A stretch of 10,699 nt of DNA from NCBI GenBank assembly GCA_025356735.1, contig JANXRT010000220.1:1-10699 (forward strand), given 5' to 3'. The DNA is from Acetobacteraceae bacterium (GTDB lineage Bacteria; Pseudomonadota; Alphaproteobacteria; Acetobacterales; Acetobacteraceae). Below are positions 1 through 6,835 of the stretch, piece after piece (position 1 is the stretch's first letter; each line of letters begins with the position of its first letter). Both the position numbers and the translations under genes were made by a program. Below the pieces are notes generated by a model. That model had not been told where the DNA came from. It did not search any database and saw only the letters and a list, made by a program, of their open reading frames with translations.

Positions 1-694
1 TTCTGGATGAGCGCCAGCGGCGTCGACAAGACGAAGCTCGTCGAAATCGGCCGCGACATCCTCCTCGCTGCAGGTCTGGAGCGTGGTCGCGGTGACCGAT
101 GCCGACCGCCGCGACCGGCTGGCGGAATTCGCCGGCGGCCAGCGCCATATCCAGCAGGCGCCGCTGTTCCTGGCCTGGCTCGCCGACATGCGCCGGCTGC
201 GCGCGCTCGGCGAGGAACGCGGCATCGCGCTGGAAGGGCCGGACTACCTGGAGATGCAGCTCGTCTCGATGGTCGATGCCGCGCTGGCGGCGCAGAACGC
301 CGCAGTCGCCGCCGAGTCGATGGGGCTCGGCACCGTCTATATCGGCGGCATGCGCAACCATCCGGAGAAAGTCGCCGCCGAACTCGGGCTGCCGGCTAAC
401 GTGTTCTGCGTCTTCGGCATGTGCGTCGGCTGGCCCGACCTTGCCGCCGGCGAAGACGTCAAGCCGCGCCTGCCGCAATCGGTCGTGCTGCATCGCGAGC
501 AGTACGAGGGCACACCGGATACCGCGACCGTCGCCGCCTACGACCTCAGGCTGCGGGAATTTCAGACGGAGCAAGGCATGATCCCCGCCGACTGGTCGGC
601 CCAATCGGTGCAGCGCGTCGAGAAGCTGCCCGCCTTGATGGGGCGGCACCGGATGCGCGAGGCGATGGCCAACCTCGGCTTCATCCTGAAATAG
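1..694 (+). CDS. NfsA-like FMN nitroreductase, 5' partial, apparent frameshift near base 50
   Basis: The protein read from the frame ending at the TAG at 692-694 resembles the NfsA class of FMN-dependent NAD(P)H nitroreductases. Segments in order are SAATSSSLQ followed by WSVVAVTD (N-terminal FMN-binding loop), GGQRHI, AQNAAVAAESMGLGTVYIGG, and FGMCVGWP before KPRLP. These line up with E. coli NfsA from memory, and the family normally has about 240-250 residues. Role: cytosolic two-electron reduction of nitro-aromatics or quinones. The frame is closed by a TGA at 8-10, and no ATG, GTG or TTG follows until GTG at 83, which lies after the conserved FMN loop. So 83 is unlikely to be the true start. 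Frame 1 upstream reads VDKTKLVEI, which would fit the preceding helix, suggesting an indel around 46-52 or a pseudogene. The 3' end overlaps benE tail-to-tail. Confidence 0.8.
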
Positions 695-1838
695 CCGCGC
701 GCCGCCACCGGGAAAGTGCCAGCAGCACGCCGCCGGCAACCAGCCCCCAGAAGGCGCCGCCGACGCCGAGCAGGGTGACGCCGGAGGCCGACACCAGGAA
801 GGTGGCCGTCGCCGCCTCCCGGTCGGCAGGCTCCGCCACCGCCGCCAGCATCGCCGATCCGAACGCACCGAGCAGCGCCAGCCCGGCCACCGCCTGGATC
901 AGAAGCGGCGGCGCCAGTGTGACGAAGGCGATCGCGCCGCCCGACGCCAAGCCGAACAGCACGTAGAACCCGCCGGCGACGATCGCCGCCCAGTAGCGCC
1001 GGCCGGGATCGGGATGCGCGTCCGCGCCCGCGCACAGGGCGGCGGTGATCGCCGCCAGATTGACCGCATGGCCACCGAACGGCGCTACCAGAACGGTGAA
1101 CAAGCCGGTTGTGGTAAACAGCCGGGCAACCGGCGGCGAGAAGCCGTTCGCGCGCAGCACCGCCAGCCCCGGCACATTCTGCGACGCCATGGTGACGATA
1201 AACAGCGGCAGCGCGATGCCGATCATCGCCTGCAAGGTGAACACCGGCATGACCAGCACCGGAAGCGGCCACAGGTTTCCCAGCGTGATCGCGTCCAGCC
1301 GGGTGGTGGCGATAGTCACTGCCAGCATCGCCAGCGCCGCCGCCGGAACCGCGAACAGCCGGCGGAACCGGGCAGTCACGGCCCAGATCAGGATGACCGG
1401 CAGGGCCAGCGCCGGCAGCGCCGCCACCGCGCGCACCGGCGCCAGGCACAGCCCAAGCAGCACCCCCGCCAGCATCGCGTTGGCCAGGGCCGCGGGGATC
1501 GCCGCCACCCACCGCGCCGGGCGCCGCCACACCCCGGCGGCGACGATCGCCAACCCAACAACCAGAAAAGCCCCGACCGCGGCCGCGAACCCGCCCGGCA
1601 CCGGCCCGGTGCTGGCCAGCAGCGCCGCACCCGGAGTCGACCAGGCGATGCTGATCGGCAGCCGCGACCGGGCACTCAGCCAGATCGCGCAAACCCCCAT
1701 GGCGATCGCCAACGCCGCCAGGCCGGACGTGCTCTCGGCTTGGCTCGCCCCAACCGCGTTCAACCCTTGGACCACGACCGCAAACGAGCTGGCGTAGCCG
1801 ACGAAGGCCGCCAGCAGCCCGGCCGAGAAGGCCTGCAT
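681..1838 (-). CDS. benE: BenE family benzoate/H+ symporter
   Basis: This 385-residue, almost wholly hydrophobic protein has roughly 11-12 membrane segments. Its landmarks match BenE/YdcO transporters: WSTPGAALL near the first third, LFIVTMASQNVPG in the middle, then FGGHAVNLAAITAALC, and near the C-terminus LVSASGVTLLGVGGAFWGL followed by AGGVLLAL. The family imports benzoate with protons across the inner membrane, although substrate evidence is limited for most members. I chose the ATG at 1838. An in-frame TTG at 1856 is an alternative, because GAGGGG lies about 8 bases before it and E. coli YdcO also begins a few residues earlier. No benzoate catabolic genes are in the window, so the substrate is inferred from family alone. 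The gene is divergent from the response regulator (112-bp gap) and converges on the nitroreductase. Confidence 0.9.
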   Translation of the reverse strand: MQAFSAGLLAAFVGYASSFAVVVQGLNAVGASQAESTSGLAALAIAMGVCAIWLSARSRLPISIAWSTPGAALLASTGPVPGGFAAAVGAFLVVGLAIVAAGVWRRPARWVAAIPAALANAMLAGVLLGLCLAPVRAVAALPALALPVILIWAVTARFRRLFAVPAAALAMLAVTIATTRLDAITLGNLWPLPVLVMPVFTLQAMIGIALPLFIVTMASQNVPGLAVLRANGFSPPVARLFTTTGLFTVLVAPFGGHAVNLAAITAALCAGADAHPDPGRRYWAAIVAGGFYVLFGLASGGAIAFVTLAPPLLIQAVAGLALLGAFGSAMLAAVAEPADREAATATFLVSASGVTLLGVGGAFWGLVAGGVLLALSRWRRAAISG

Positions 1839-1950
1839 CGAAAACTCACGCCGCAACCGCCTGTCCCCCTCAAATCCGCCTCCGCCGCTAAATTGAAACC
1901 AACTGCAACACAACCTCCCGGCGCCGCCGGAACCGTCTATTGTAACAGCC

Positions 1951-2685
1951 ATGGAGACCCACCCGCACATCCTGATCGTCGATGACGACCGCGAAATCCG
2001 CGACCTGCTGGCGCGCTTCCTGGAAAAGCACCAGCTCCGCGTCACCGCCGTGCGTGACGGCCGCGAAACCCGCCGCGTCTGGCCCACCGGCCATTTCCAG
2101 CTGGTCGTCCTCGATCTCATGCTGCCCACCGAATCCGGCCTCGACCTCGCGCGCTGGCTGCGCTCCCAGTCCGACGTGCCGATCGTCATGCTGACCGCCA
2201 TGGCCGAGGAAACCGACCGCATCATCGGCCTCGAACTCGGCGCCGACGACTACCTGACCAAGCCGTTCAACCCGCGCGAGCTGCTGGCGCGCATCCGCGC
2301 CGTGCTCCGCCGTGCCGGCGACCACGCGGCCCACCCTCATCAACACGGGACCCCCCGCGGCGAAAGCCGCAACCTTCGCTTCGCCGGCTGGACGCTGGAG
2401 CCCGCCCGCCGCCGCCTGCTCAACCCCGCCGGGGTCGAGGTGCCACTCACCGGCGGCGAGTACGACCTGCTGATGGCCCTGGTCGAGCGCGCCAACCGGG
2501 TGCTGACCCGCGACATGCTGCTCGACCTGCTGCGCGGCCGCCAGGCCGGCCCTTTCGACCGCGCGATCGACGTCGCGATCTCCCGGCTGCGGCGCAAGCT
2601 TGAGGATGGCGGCCGCAATGCTCAGCTGATTAAGACCGTGCGCGGCGGCGGATACGTGCTGGCCGCCACCGTCGAGCCGGCATGA
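1951..2685 (+). CDS. OmpR/PhoB-family response regulator
   Basis: This 244-residue protein has an N-terminal receiver domain (about 5-120) with the acidic pair D11/D12, the phospho-acceptor D55 in VVLDLMLP, T82 in MLTA and K104 in TKPF. A C-terminal winged-helix DNA-binding domain (about 140-240) ends with the typical sequence IKTVRGGGYVL. It is a cytosolic transcription factor activated by phosphorylation, almost certainly by the kinase encoded immediately downstream, whose ATG overlaps this stop codon as ATGA. No strong Shine-Dalgarno precedes the ATG at 1951, but the receiver domain begins right after it, so the start is sound. The linker holds a small His/Pro-rich stretch (AAHPHQHG). The target genes are not evident. 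The divergent benE or the gene's own promoter are possible targets but nothing demonstrates this. Confidence 0.95.
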   Translation: METHPHILIVDDDREIRDLLARFLEKHQLRVTAVRDGRETRRVWPTGHFQLVVLDLMLPTESGLDLARWLRSQSDVPIVMLTAMAEETDRIIGLELGADDYLTKPFNPRELLARIRAVLRRAGDHAAHPHQHGTPRGESRNLRFAGWTLEPARRRLLNPAGVEVPLTGGEYDLLMALVERANRVLTRDMLLDLLRGRQAGPFDRAIDVAISRLRRKLEDGGRNAQLIKTVRGGGYVLAATVEPA

Positions 2686-4028
2686 CCCTGCGTCTGTGGC
2701 CGCGCAGCCTCGCCGCCCGCACCGCCCTCGTGCTGCTGTTCGGCCTCGCCATCGTCCAGGGCGGCGGCCTCACCATCCACGCGCTCGATCGGCTCGACCT
2801 GCAGCGCTTCAGCCAGATGCGCGACATCGCCATCCGCATCATGAGCGTCTATCGCGGCGTCATCGGCGCGCCGGCGCCGTCGCAGAACCGCAACATCGGG
2901 GAGAACGGCGACCAGATCTGGCTGCCCCCCGGCTACGCCGCCATCCTGTCGCCGTTCCCGCCGCTCACCGACCTCACCCCCGCCGGCCCCGGAGTGCAGA
3001 GCGTCATCCGCGTCAGCCTCAACATCTCCCAGCTCCCCGCCGAATTCCGCCCGCGCCAGGTCCGCGTCCTCGGCGGCGTTGAGGTCGGCCGCATCGCCGT
3101 CGGGCTGGAGCTGCCACAGGGCGGCTGGCTCGACATCCAGGCGCCGATCGAACCGCTGCGGCCCTGGCACTCGCCCAACTTCCTGGTCGCCTTCCTGGCG
3201 ATGTCGCTCGCCGCCGCCGCCCTCACCTTGTGGGCCGTACGCCGCCTGACCCAGCCCGTCCGCACCCTGGCACTCGCCGCCGAGGCGCTCGGCCGCGACG
3301 TGAACTCGCCGCCCTTGCCCGAGGACGGCCCATTTGAGGTCGCCACCGCCGCCGCCGCCTTTAACACCATGGCCGGGCGCATCCGACGGTTCGTCCAAGA
3401 CCGCACCGAGATGCTGACCGCGATCGGCCACGACCTGCGAACCCCGATCACCCGGCTCAAGCTCCGCGCGGAATTCATGGAGGACGACGAGCAGCGCCGG
3501 AAAATGCTGGCCGACCTCGACGAGCTGGAGGCCATGGTATCGGCCACCCTCGCCTTCGGCCGCGACGCCGCGACCGGCGAGCCGGTGGTCTCGCTCGACC
3601 TCGCCGAGCTGCTCAAGACCATCCTCGACGAGGCAACCGACGCCCGTCCCGAAGCTGCCGGCGGGCTCGATTACGAGGGCCCTGCCCATCTGGCCGTGCG
3701 CGCCCGCTCGCTGTCGCTCAAGCGCGCCTTCACCAACCTTGTCGGCAACGCCCTGGCGTATGGCGGCAACGCCCATGTCCGCCTGCTTTCCCACGGCAAG
3801 CTGCTGACCATCGAGATCGAGGATGACGGACCGGGGATCGTGCCCGAGGAGCTCGACCGCGTGTTCGAGCCGTTCCATCGCATCGAGAGCAGCCGCAACC
3901 GCGAGACCGGCGGCGTCGGGCTCGGCCTGCCGATCGCGCGCAACATCCTGCGCGCTCACGGCGGCGACGTCACCTTGGCCAACCGCCAGCAGGGAGGCCT
4001 GCGCGCCTGCGTCACCTTGCCGGCCTGA
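2682..4028 (+). CDS. EnvZ-like membrane sensor histidine kinase
   Basis: This 448-residue inner-membrane kinase has TM1 at about 10-33, a periplasmic sensor region of about 130 residues, TM2 at about 167-187 and a HAMP linker (RRLTQPVRTLALAAEAL onward). The dimerisation domain carries H250 in GHDLRTPITRLKLR, the EnvZ-type H-box. An HATPase domain follows with the N-box at N352/N356 (TNLVGNALAYG), the G1 box DDGPGI at 381-386 and the G2 box GGVGLGL at 410-416. All catalytic residues are present. The ATG at 2682 overlaps the response regulator stop by 4 bp, indicating translational coupling and a cognate pair. The sensor domain has no motif I recognise, so the stimulus is unknown; by family it could be osmotic, pH or envelope stress. 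The 3' end lies 8 bp from the tail of the convergent small gene. Confidence 0.95.
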   Translation: MTLRLWPRSLAARTALVLLFGLAIVQGGGLTIHALDRLDLQRFSQMRDIAIRIMSVYRGVIGAPAPSQNRNIGENGDQIWLPPGYAAILSPFPPLTDLTPAGPGVQSVIRVSLNISQLPAEFRPRQVRVLGGVEVGRIAVGLELPQGGWLDIQAPIEPLRPWHSPNFLVAFLAMSLAAAALTLWAVRRLTQPVRTLALAAEALGRDVNSPPLPEDGPFEVATAAAAFNTMAGRIRRFVQDRTEMLTAIGHDLRTPITRLKLRAEFMEDDEQRRKMLADLDELEAMVSATLAFGRDAATGEPVVSLDLAELLKTILDEATDARPEAAGGLDYEGPAHLAVRARSLSLKRAFTNLVGNALAYGGNAHVRLLSHGKLLTIEIEDDGPGIVPEELDRVFEPFHRIESSRNRETGGVGLGLPIARNILRAHGGDVTLANRQQGGLRACVTLPA

Positions 4029-4036
4029 CGTTGCGA

Positions 4037-4291
4037 TCAGCGCCTCGTCGCCGGATGGGCGCGTCCCGCCGGCACGTCGCACAGGTCAAGCCTTGGTGCG
4101 TTAAGCCAAGACCGACCGCCACGCAGCTCGCCCGACTGGTAGATCCGATACGGCCGCAGGAACTCGCAGGCCAGCGTCGGATCCGCATCCCCGGGCGGCG
4201 TATGGGCCGCATCTAGAAGATGCACCTCGGCCCGTGCCGGACCAGTCGCGACGGCCATCGTCAGAATGAGAACGACCATGGGTGGCGACAT
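4037..4291 (-). CDS. Small exported protein, unknown function (84 aa)
   Basis: The ATG at 4291 is preceded by GGAGG (complement of 4297-4301) with a 5-base spacer, a strong ribosome site that sets the start. The first 21 residues form a hydrophobic stretch ending in ARA, a plausible type I signal peptide (MSPPMVVLILTMAVATGPARA). The mature part of about 63 residues contains two cysteines, one in ACEFLRPYRIYQSG and one in LDLCDV, which could form a disulfide in the periplasm. I recognise no family. It lies downstream of the 45-aa gene on the same strand, separated by 77 bp, so the two may share a transcript. An in-frame TTG start at 4372 would destroy the signal peptide and is disfavoured. Confidence 0.6.
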   Translation of the reverse strand: MSPPMVVLILTMAVATGPARAEVHLLDAAHTPPGDADPTLACEFLRPYRIYQSGELRGGRSWLNAPRLDLCDVPAGRAHPATRR

Positions 4292-4368
4292 CCTTGCCTC
4301 CATTGGAATGAGGCCGACGGAGCCTGCTCCGCCGGCCTCGATCGCTCCGAACTTGTCGGTCCGGACGA

Positions 4369-4506
4369 TCAACCATTGCCTCCGAGATCCGTCATCAGGG
4401 CTGATGGCGGTGCGGCCGGGTGGCCATTGGCATCCTTGCCGGAGCTCACTGGCCCGACAAAGACAACGGCCAGTGTTGCCACGGCCGCAAAGAATAGATT
4501 GCGCAT
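4369..4506 (-). CDS. Tiny exported or membrane peptide, unknown function (45 aa)
   Basis: The start at 4506 follows AGGAGA with a short A-rich spacer, one of the best ribosome sites in the window. The product begins MRNLFFAAVATLAVVFVG, a charged start followed by a hydrophobic segment. A short polar, Gly/Pro/Ala-rich tail follows (SSGKDANGHPAAPPSAL onward). It could be a cleaved secreted peptide or a single-pass small membrane protein. The in-frame upstream ATG at 4602 lacks a ribosome site and would add 32 Arg-rich residues, so I prefer 4506. The control region at 4624-4704 lies 120-200 bp upstream and is the likely source of its transcription. No family recognised. Confidence 0.5.
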   Translation of the reverse strand: MRNLFFAAVATLAVVFVGPVSSGKDANGHPAAPPSALMTDLGGNG

Positions 4507-4627
4507 TTTAGGTTCTCCTGTATTGGTCCGCGCTCGGCGGAACCTGTTTCGCATCATCTCTCGTAGCGATGAGGGCGACGTTCGCGTATCGTCGCCGAAC
4601 ACACACGTAACGGATCGACGAGGCGAA

Positions 4628-4649
4628 AAATGTGATCCAGCTCACGAAG
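4628..4649. promoter_or_regulatory. CRP/FNR-family (CRP-like) binding site
   Basis: The core TGTGA (4631-4635), six bases, TCACG (4642-4646) is a near-perfect CRP half-site pair, and the flanks AAA before and GAAG after also resemble the E. coli consensus. Only the last base of the TGTGA-N6-TCACA core deviates. The site sits in an AT-rich island between SemiSWEET and the two small exported genes. Relative to the minus-strand promoter at 4658-4687 it would cover roughly +1 to +22, a position typical of repression. Confidence 0.6.
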
Positions 4650-4684
4650 TAACACTTATAATAAAAAATATACCTATACTTCGT
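4644..4684. repeat. Second inverted repeat flanking the AT-rich promoter core
   Basis: ACGAAGTA (4644-4651) and TACTTCGT (4677-4684) are perfect inverted copies 25 bp apart that bracket the -10 element. The pentamer ACGAA/TTCGT therefore occurs three times (4644, 4680, 4700) within 61 bp, shared between this dyad, the next dyad and the CRP-like site. Confidence 0.4.
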
Positions 4685-4687
4685 CAA
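4658..4687 (-). promoter_or_regulatory. Sigma70-like promoter for the small exported genes
   Basis: On the minus strand, TTGACG (4687-4682) is separated by 18 bases from TATTAT (4663-4658). Each hexamer has five of six consensus bases. Transcription would start near 4651 and run toward the 45-aa gene, leaving a leader of about 145 bases. The spacer is almost pure A/T, unlike the rest of the window. Confidence 0.5.
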
Positions 4688-4704
4688 AACCCCAGGTTGA
4701 CGAA
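4680..4704. repeat. Perfect 8-bp inverted repeat, operator-like or weak terminator
   Basis: TTCGTCAA (4680-4687) and TTGACGAA (4697-4704) are exact inverted copies with a 9-bp spacer. The left arm contains the minus-strand -35 element, which suits a repressor operator. Alternatively it is a weak terminator for SemiSWEET transcription, because on the minus strand the stem is followed about 10 bases later by a T-rich run. Confidence 0.5.
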
Positions 4705-4745
4705 TGTCTGGTATTCAAATCAGGGCCCGGCCGTGACCAGCAGCC

Positions 4746-5054
4746 TTAAGCTTTAGCAACCGACGGGTCGAACGCGTCGGCTACCGCATTCCTCTTGCGC
4801 GCCGGGAGCATTTTCATCAGGAGGATGAACCCGGACAGCAGCAGGCACACCCCGTTGGTGAAGATCAGCGGCCATTGGCCCAGCGCCAGCCCGAACGCGA
4901 ACCATAGCGCGAACCCGACCGCCGTCAGGCCGTACATCCCCGCCGAAATGCCCTTCATCTCGCGCGTCCTGATTATCTTCCACGCCTGAGGCACGAAGCT
5001 CGACGTCGAGGCAACCGATGCCAGCCCGCCGACAAGGCTCGCCAATTCGACCAT
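4746..5054 (-). CDS. SemiSWEET family (PQ-loop) sugar transporter
   Basis: The 102-residue product has three hydrophobic segments (about 5-22, 42-60 and 66-86), the size and layout of bacterial SemiSWEETs, which dimerise to form a sugar pore in the inner membrane. The diagnostic PQ motif is in FVPQAWKI (P22, Q23), followed by TREMKGISAGMYGL, a conserved loop before TM2. The ATG at 5054 places the first helix at the N-terminus as in the family. It lacks a strong ribosome site, but the ATG overlaps the stop codon of a short upstream frame as TGATG, suggesting coupled translation. The substrate cannot be deduced. The C-terminal tail after TM3 (ARKRNAVADAFDPSVAKA) is a little longer than usual and charged. 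Confidence 0.9.
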   Translation of the reverse strand: MVELASLVGGLASVASTSSFVPQAWKIIRTREMKGISAGMYGLTAVGFALWFAFGLALGQWPLIFTNGVCLLLSGFILLMKMLPARKRNAVADAFDPSVAKA

Positions 5055-5170
5055 CAGGCCTGCACGCCCAGCGCCGGCCGGTCGGCGATCAGCTGCACGA
5101 CCGTCCACGCGCCGGCCGACGCCTGGGGAAACGGAGGACATGGAGCAACTCCTGGCGGAAAGCCGTGCAC
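5054..5170 (-). other. Short upstream frame coupled to SemiSWEET (38 aa), leader or gene remnant
   Basis: A GTG at 5170 opens a 38-codon frame whose TGA (5056-5054) overlaps the SemiSWEET ATG by one base (TGATG). It begins with a Pro-rich part and ends WTVVQLIADRPALGVQA, which looks like the C-terminus of a normal protein. No stop-free extension exists upstream, because a TGA immediately precedes the GTG. Either it is a small leader that delivers ribosomes to SemiSWEET, or the remnant 3' end of a deleted gene. I do not recognise the sequence. Confidence 0.3.
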
Positions 5171-5233
5171 TCAACCGGAAGCGGCACCCTTTTGGTCCAC
5201 CTGACCACGTCAACGTCAGTCCTCGAACGCACC

Positions 5234-6835
5234 TCACCCACCGCGCGCGGCCATCAGCAGGGACGCCGGGATGGTCAGGGTCCAGACCAGGCCCTCAGGC
5301 GGGAATTCAAGCCGGACCTCGCTCTTCAGTGAAAACGCCACCATCCGCTCGATCACCACGTGGCCAAATCCCTTGTTCTTCGGCACCACGACCGGCGGCC
5401 CGTCGCTTTCGCGCCAGCACAGCACCAACCGCCGGGTCTCATCCCCCGCGGCCTCGAACCGCCACGCCACCGTCACCCGGCCGGCGGCGCCGGACCAGGC
5501 GCCATGCTTCGCGGCATTGGTCGCTAGCTCGTGCATCGCCAGGCCGATGCTTTGCGCCGCGTCCGCCGACACCATCACGTGCGGGCCGATCAGCTCCAGG
5601 CGCGGACTGTCGGCCTCCGCGAACGGCGTCAGCTGCTGGCGCACCAGCTCGCTCAGGATCGCGCCCTGCCATCCCTGCCCGACCAGCAAATCCTGCGACG
5701 CGGCGAGCCCAGCCAGGCGCTGCAGGAAACGCTCCTGGAACGCCTCCAGCGACGCCGCCCGGCGCGCCGTCTGCTGGGCGATCGCCTGCACCACCGCCAG
5801 CAGGTTCTTCGAGCGATGCGAACTCTCCTGCATCAGGAACTGGGCATGGTCTTGCGCCTGCACCCGGTCCGTCACGTCGAAGCCCGAAACGATCAGATGC
5901 GTTACCCGCGACGCGGCCCCCGCCTGGGAGAGTCCCTCGACCCGCGAGAGTCCCTCAACCTGCGACAGCCCCCCGGCCTGCGGTAGCCCCCCAACATCCG
6001 ACGCCCGCGACCGGCCGCCTTGAATGTCGAAATCCCACATCGGAGCGATCTGCAGATCGACCGTGACCACGGTGCCGGCCAGCACCGTCAGGTCCGTGTC
6101 GTAGCGCACGATCTCGCCCGCCCGTGCCCGCGCGCAGGCCTCGCGCAGCCGCCGCTGGCCCTCCGCCGAGCCGGACCACCAGTCGGTATCCCACAACTTC
6201 CGCCCGATCAGATCCTCCCGCCGCAGGCCGGAGAACTCCACCGGCATCGCGTTGGCCTCCAGCAGCGTTCCATCGACGTTCAGCACGCACACGTAGCCGG
6301 AGAGGTTGTCCAGCAGCCGGCGCAGCCGCGCCTCGTTGAGCTGGATCATCGACACGTCGGTGTTGGTGCCGAACCACCGCGTCGGCCGGCCCGGCACGTC
6401 GCCGGCCGGCTGCGCGCGGGTCAGGAACGGGCGGTAGCGCCCGTCGGCGCCCTTCAGCGGGAACACCATCTCGAACGGCTCGCCGCTTGCGATGGAGGCC
6501 TGCCACTTCTCCATCACCGCCGGCAGCAGCGCCGGATCGTGCACGCTCTGCCAGCCCCAACCCTCCATCTCGGCCGCGTTCGTGCCGGTGTAGTCGTGCC
6601 AGGCGCGGTTGTACCAGAAGATCCAGCCATCCCCGTCAGCGATCCAGCACAGCGTCGAGATGCTGTCCACCAGCGTAGCATAGTCCGTCGCACTAGGCGG
6701 CCGAGGCCTGGCGCCTTCCCCTTCGACCGCCACGGTCATGCCCATCCCGGCAGGGGCCGGCACCTGGCGCTTGGATGCTCCGGACGGCGCGGTCGGGTCG
6801 TCAAATCCGTTCAAGCCAGCCCCCAAAACAATCAT
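5234..6835 (-). CDS. Soluble PAS-PAS HWE-family sensor histidine kinase
   Basis: The 533-residue product has no membrane segment. Two PAS domains (about 50-170 and 172-320; the second ends in GFDVTDRVQAQ) precede the kinase core. The phospho-acceptor is H340 in SSHRSKNLLAVVQAIAQQT. The core then shows the HELATNAAKHGA N-box and the WxE of the HWE family in LCWRESDGPPV, with GFGHVVIERM at the ATP lid. HWE and HisKA_2 kinases are typical of alphaproteobacteria, where several control the general stress response through PhyR or act in light sensing. The ATG at 6835 has GAGAA about 6 bases upstream. A GTG at 6916 would add 27 unconserved residues. No response regulator is adjacent, so this is an orphan kinase, divergent from ohr. 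A tandem repeat expands a loop of the second PAS domain. Confidence 0.9.
   Translation of the reverse strand: MIVLGAGLNGFDDPTAPSGASKRQVPAPAGMGMTVAVEGEGARPRPPSATDYATLVDSISTLCWIADGDGWIFWYNRAWHDYTGTNAAEMEGWGWQSVHDPALLPAVMEKWQASIASGEPFEMVFPLKGADGRYRPFLTRAQPAGDVPGRPTRWFGTNTDVSMIQLNEARLRRLLDNLSGYVCVLNVDGTLLEANAMPVEFSGLRREDLIGRKLWDTDWWSGSAEGQRRLREACARARAGEIVRYDTDLTVLAGTVVTVDLQIAPMWDFDIQGGRSRASDVGGLPQAGGLSQVEGLSRVEGLSQAGAASRVTHLIVSGFDVTDRVQAQDHAQFLMQESSHRSKNLLAVVQAIAQQTARRAASLEAFQERFLQRLAGLAASQDLLVGQGWQGAILSELVRQQLTPFAEADSPRLELIGPHVMVSADAAQSIGLAMHELATNAAKHGAWSGAAGRVTVAWRFEAAGDETRRLVLCWRESDGPPVVVPKNKGFGHVVIERMVAFSLKSEVRLEFPPEGLVWTLTIPASLLMAARGG
5923..5994. repeat. Four in-frame 18-bp tandem repeats inside the histidine kinase
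   Basis: Units of 18 bp at 5923-5940, 5941-5958, 5959-5976 and 5977-5994 share the pattern CCYGSGRYAGYCCCYCRR. On the coding strand they specify six-residue units of the type GLSQVE / GLSRVE / GLSQAG / GLPQAG. The length is a multiple of three, so unit gain or loss keeps the frame. The repeat falls between PMWDFDIQG and THLIVSGFDVTDR, that is, in a surface hairpin of the second PAS domain. Confidence 0.85.

Noticed and set aside
1893..1943. TTGAAA and TATTGT as a promoter for the response regulator
   Set aside because: The spacing between the two hexamers is far outside the 16-18 bases needed, and no better pair was seen in the 112-bp gap.
1014..1985. 323-codon plus-strand frame antisense to benE
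   Set aside because: Arg/Gln/Pro-rich shadow of a well-supported transporter gene, with no ribosome site.
2622..4082. 486-codon minus-strand frame antisense to the sensor kinase
   Set aside because: Its Gly/Ala/Asp-rich sequence has no domain, and it mirrors a clear histidine kinase on the plus strand. Long shadow frames are expected at this GC content.
4220..4756. 178-codon plus-strand frame crossing the small genes and the control region
   Set aside because: It runs through two minus-strand genes with good ribosome sites and through the AT-rich operator. The protein shows no domain or sensible composition.
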